A DNA stretch of 53,793 nucleotides from Phycisphaerae bacterium (GTDB lineage: Bacteria; Planctomycetota; Phycisphaerae; Sedimentisphaerales; UBA12454). Positions 52,035 to 53,793 of this stretch are shown piece after piece. The stretch's first letter is position 1. Every line of letters begins with the position of its first letter. Location: positions 1 to 53,793 of the forward strand of contig JAPLMW010000058.1 of NCBI GenBank assembly GCA_026386845.1, given 5' to 3'. Below the pieces are notes generated by a model. It did no database searches and was not told the DNA's origin. It saw only the letters and a program-made list of their open reading frames with translations. The translations under genes and the position numbers were made by a program.

Positions 52035-53384
52035 CTATTTTACAAGCGTTTTTTCCGCTGCTGCCAGCGGCAATTCAAATCCGAAACTGCTGCCTTTTCC
52101 GACCTCGCTTGTAACAAATACTCGGCCGCCGTGGACCTTTTCGACAATCTGTTTTACCAGACTAAGGCCCAGGCCGGTGCCTTTGGCATATTTACTGTTC
52201 GCCTTGACCCTGTAGAATTTGTCGAATACGCAGGACAAATCTTCAGATGGAATACCGACACCTGTATCTGTTACAGTTACCCTGACGACCTGCTGTGATT
52301 CGTCAACTTCGCTGTTTACGCTCACCTTTCCGCCTTTGGGCGTGTATTTGACCGCATTACTCAGAAGGTTAATTACCACCTGAGAAATCATATCCTTATC
52401 GGCATTAACCTGGTCGAAAACAACCGCGGTCTGGTCTTCAACCGTTATATCCTTTTCGGCGGCATAGCTTTTAATCATCTCCACCGCATCACGGACAATC
52501 AGAGCCGTGCTTACCGGCTCTCTGTTAACTTTCACAAGGCCGGACTCTATCCGGGATATGCTCAAAATATCTTCTATAAGACGATTCAGCCTTTGTGCCT
52601 GTCCCTGAATTATCGAGTAAAATTCCTTCCTTGTTTTTTCATCTGTCGCTTCGTCGTCAACAAGCATCTCGGAATATGCCGTAATTGACGCCAGCGGCGT
52701 CTTAAGCTCATGAGAAACGTGACTTACAAAGTCATTTTTCATCTGCGATATTTCCTTTTCGCGGGTAATATCGTGTAAAACTGTAACCGCTCCGCAGACC
52801 TCATTATCGTCGTCCAGGATAGACGAAATAATGCAGTTGCAGGTAAGAGTATTATCTCCGGCTTCAAATTGAAGTTCGTGCTTTACGTGCCGTATTCTGC
52901 TGGTTCTGCTGTTGGCGATGAGTTTTACAAGCTCCTTTTTCATCACCAGTTCTTCGAGCGGTTTGAGAATCGCTTCCTTGGCGTCAAAACCCAAAAGAAC
53001 TCCCGCAGGCTCGTTGGCCATAAGAAGTCTGTCATTAGCATCGGTAACAATCACGGCATCGGATATACTGTAAACAACCGCTTCGGTATTGCGCTTCTGT
53101 CTCTTTAAAAGCTGAACCTGCAATCGTAAATCCTTGTTTTCTCTTATGCATTTAGAAGCCTTGTCCTGCTGGTTTTTATAGTCGTTCTTTAGATTTTCAA
53201 TCTGTTCCAGTTGCGACTTTCCCTCAGCAAATAGTTGCCGTCCAAGCCATCCGCCGGCAAACAAAGCTGCAAAACAGGCCAGTATTTCAGGCCAGTTTGT
53301 GCCGCCAAGCGGCATCGCGGCAACAATAAGTAAAACCATTAATCCGGCTATAGCCGCAAATATATAATACTTGTTTAGTGTCAT
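52035..53384 (-). CDS. PAS-domain sensor histidine kinase
   Basis: 449 residues. Two membrane helices (about 7-46), a coiled-coil stretch (about 55-95), a PAS domain (about 95-205), then the phosphoacceptor helix FVSHVSHELKTPLASITAY and the ATP-binding domain (NLLSNAVKYTP, DTGVGIP, KGTGLGLSLVKQI). The layout resembles PhoR/WalK-type kinases. Its ATG overlaps the TPR gene's stop as TGATG, so the two are coupled. Confidence 0.93.
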   Translation of the reverse strand: MTLNKYYIFAAIAGLMVLLIVAAMPLGGTNWPEILACFAALFAGGWLGRQLFAEGKSQLEQIENLKNDYKNQQDKASKCIRENKDLRLQVQLLKRQKRNTEAVVYSISDAVIVTDANDRLLMANEPAGVLLGFDAKEAILKPLEELVMKKELVKLIANSRTSRIRHVKHELQFEAGDNTLTCNCIISSILDDDNEVCGAVTVLHDITREKEISQMKNDFVSHVSHELKTPLASITAYSEMLVDDEATDEKTRKEFYSIIQGQAQRLNRLIEDILSISRIESGLVKVNREPVSTALIVRDAVEMIKSYAAEKDITVEDQTAVVFDQVNADKDMISQVVINLLSNAVKYTPKGGKVSVNSEVDESQQVVRVTVTDTGVGIPSEDLSCVFDKFYRVKANSKYAKGTGLGLSLVKQIVEKVHGGRVFVTSEVGKGSSFGFELPLAAAEKTLVK

Positions 53385-53793
53385 CAGTTCCCCTGACTCG
53401 ATTTTACAAGAAGTTTTTGCAGCTCGCTGTCGGTCTGGAACTGCGACGCCTTTTCATAAGCGGCTTTTGCCCGTTCCGCATTGCCTATTCTTTCATAACA
53501 TCTGGCCGTCATAAGCCAGCCAAACTGTGCATCAGCGAAACCGTCAATTGCTTTTCCAAAATCATCAATCGCCTGCTTATATTCGCTGTTTTTATAATGC
53601 GCCGAACCGCTTACCAGGTATGCCTGTGCCATATCCGGTTTGAGCGTAAGGGCTTTTTTGCTGTATATAATCGCCTGTCTCGGCAAATCAGCGCCGAGGG
53701 CCGCCTGGGCCATCGAAAGCCAGAAAGAAGCGTCATTTTTATCCTGTACCGTAAGCTGAGAATAATATTTCATCGCCGACTTGTAATCGCCGG
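53384..53793 (-). CDS. TPR-repeat protein, C-terminal part (runs off window)
   Basis: The frame is open to the right edge, so only the last 135 or so residues are seen. At least three tetratricopeptide repeats follow one another (for example AALGADLPRQAIIYSKKALT, YLVSGSAHYKNSEYKQAIDD, CYERIGNAERAKAAYEKA). TPRs hold protein partners. Coupling to the PAS kinase suggests it works in the same signalling unit. It is distinct from the TPR remnant at the left edge. Confidence 0.8.
   Translation of the reverse strand, partial: GDYKSAMKYYSQLTVQDKNDASFWLSMAQAALGADLPRQAIIYSKKALTLKPDMAQAYLVSGSAHYKNSEYKQAIDDFGKAIDGFADAQFGWLMTARCYERIGNAERAKAAYEKASQFQTDSELQKLLVKSSQGN

Overview
The window looks like a chromosomal segment of a planctomycete, probably class Phycisphaerae. 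The pointers are a HYExAFE-family protein, a secreted protein with a PEP-CTERM tail, a Hanks-type Ser/Thr kinase with a C-terminal membrane anchor, a Gram-negative LPS set (KdsD, KdsC, LptC/LptA-like protein), and type II secretion/type IV pilus ATPases beside two-component regulators. This placement rests on gene content read by eye, not on a tree.

Left edge (1-4142) is an accessory zone built around tRNA genes. It holds the start of a LacI-type regulator with two palindromic operator candidates, the 3' end of a TPR gene cut off by the catalytic end of a tyrosine integrase, and a 3' fragment of a tRNA-Ser. Next comes a compact element of about 3 kb bounded by a perfect 50-bp direct repeat. 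The right copy lies inside an intact tRNA-Ala(GGC); the left copy is its 3' half only. Each end carries a pair of AAGTGTAGT repeats. The element encodes only two overlapping genes: a large protein with a SAM-methyltransferase domain and a radical SAM protein resembling the spore photoproduct lyase family. It has its own promoter and no integrase. This is my main candidate for an undescribed system.

4186-8824 (minus strand) is a tight operon hisS - HYExAFE - bioB - rsmD - cca, followed by tRNA-Ala. A palindromic element sits in frame inside rsmD. Divergent promoters separate this operon from a plus-strand set (9093-13007): a PilT-like ATPase, a membrane-anchored GspE-like protein whose ATP-binding motifs have decayed, and a CvpA-like membrane protein. 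Then come a PEP-CTERM protein, a radical SAM protein with a Ser/Thr kinase, and an APH-fold kinase with a TetR regulator.

18288-32673 (minus strand) holds etfB - etfA - acyl-CoA dehydrogenase - HAD phosphatase with its own promoter. Upstream lies a long run: DUF502 protein, hpf, ptsN, ptsH, ptsI, a TIGR03936-type protein, RNase G, kdsD, kdsC and an LptC/LptA-like protein. It links a regulatory PTS without a visible permease to ribosome hibernation, RNA decay and outer-membrane assembly.

32937-41077 carries a DegT-family aminotransferase, a DegP protease (minus), an RluA-type pseudouridine synthase, and hom - apgM-like - lysC, where the middle gene may supply the missing homoserine kinase. 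A staphylococcal-type nuclease interrupted by an in-frame amber codon follows. 41095-43983 has a DUF2283/DUF4258-like pair between an intact sigma-54 activator and a degraded duplicate of its C-terminus.

44011-53793 (minus strand) holds rpsO - pnp, GspF and GspE, and a signalling cluster (TPR protein, histidine kinase, receiver, GAF/HD-GYP protein, STAS protein). The STAS ribosome-binding site can pair perfectly over 13 bp with sequence just after the HD-GYP stop codon.
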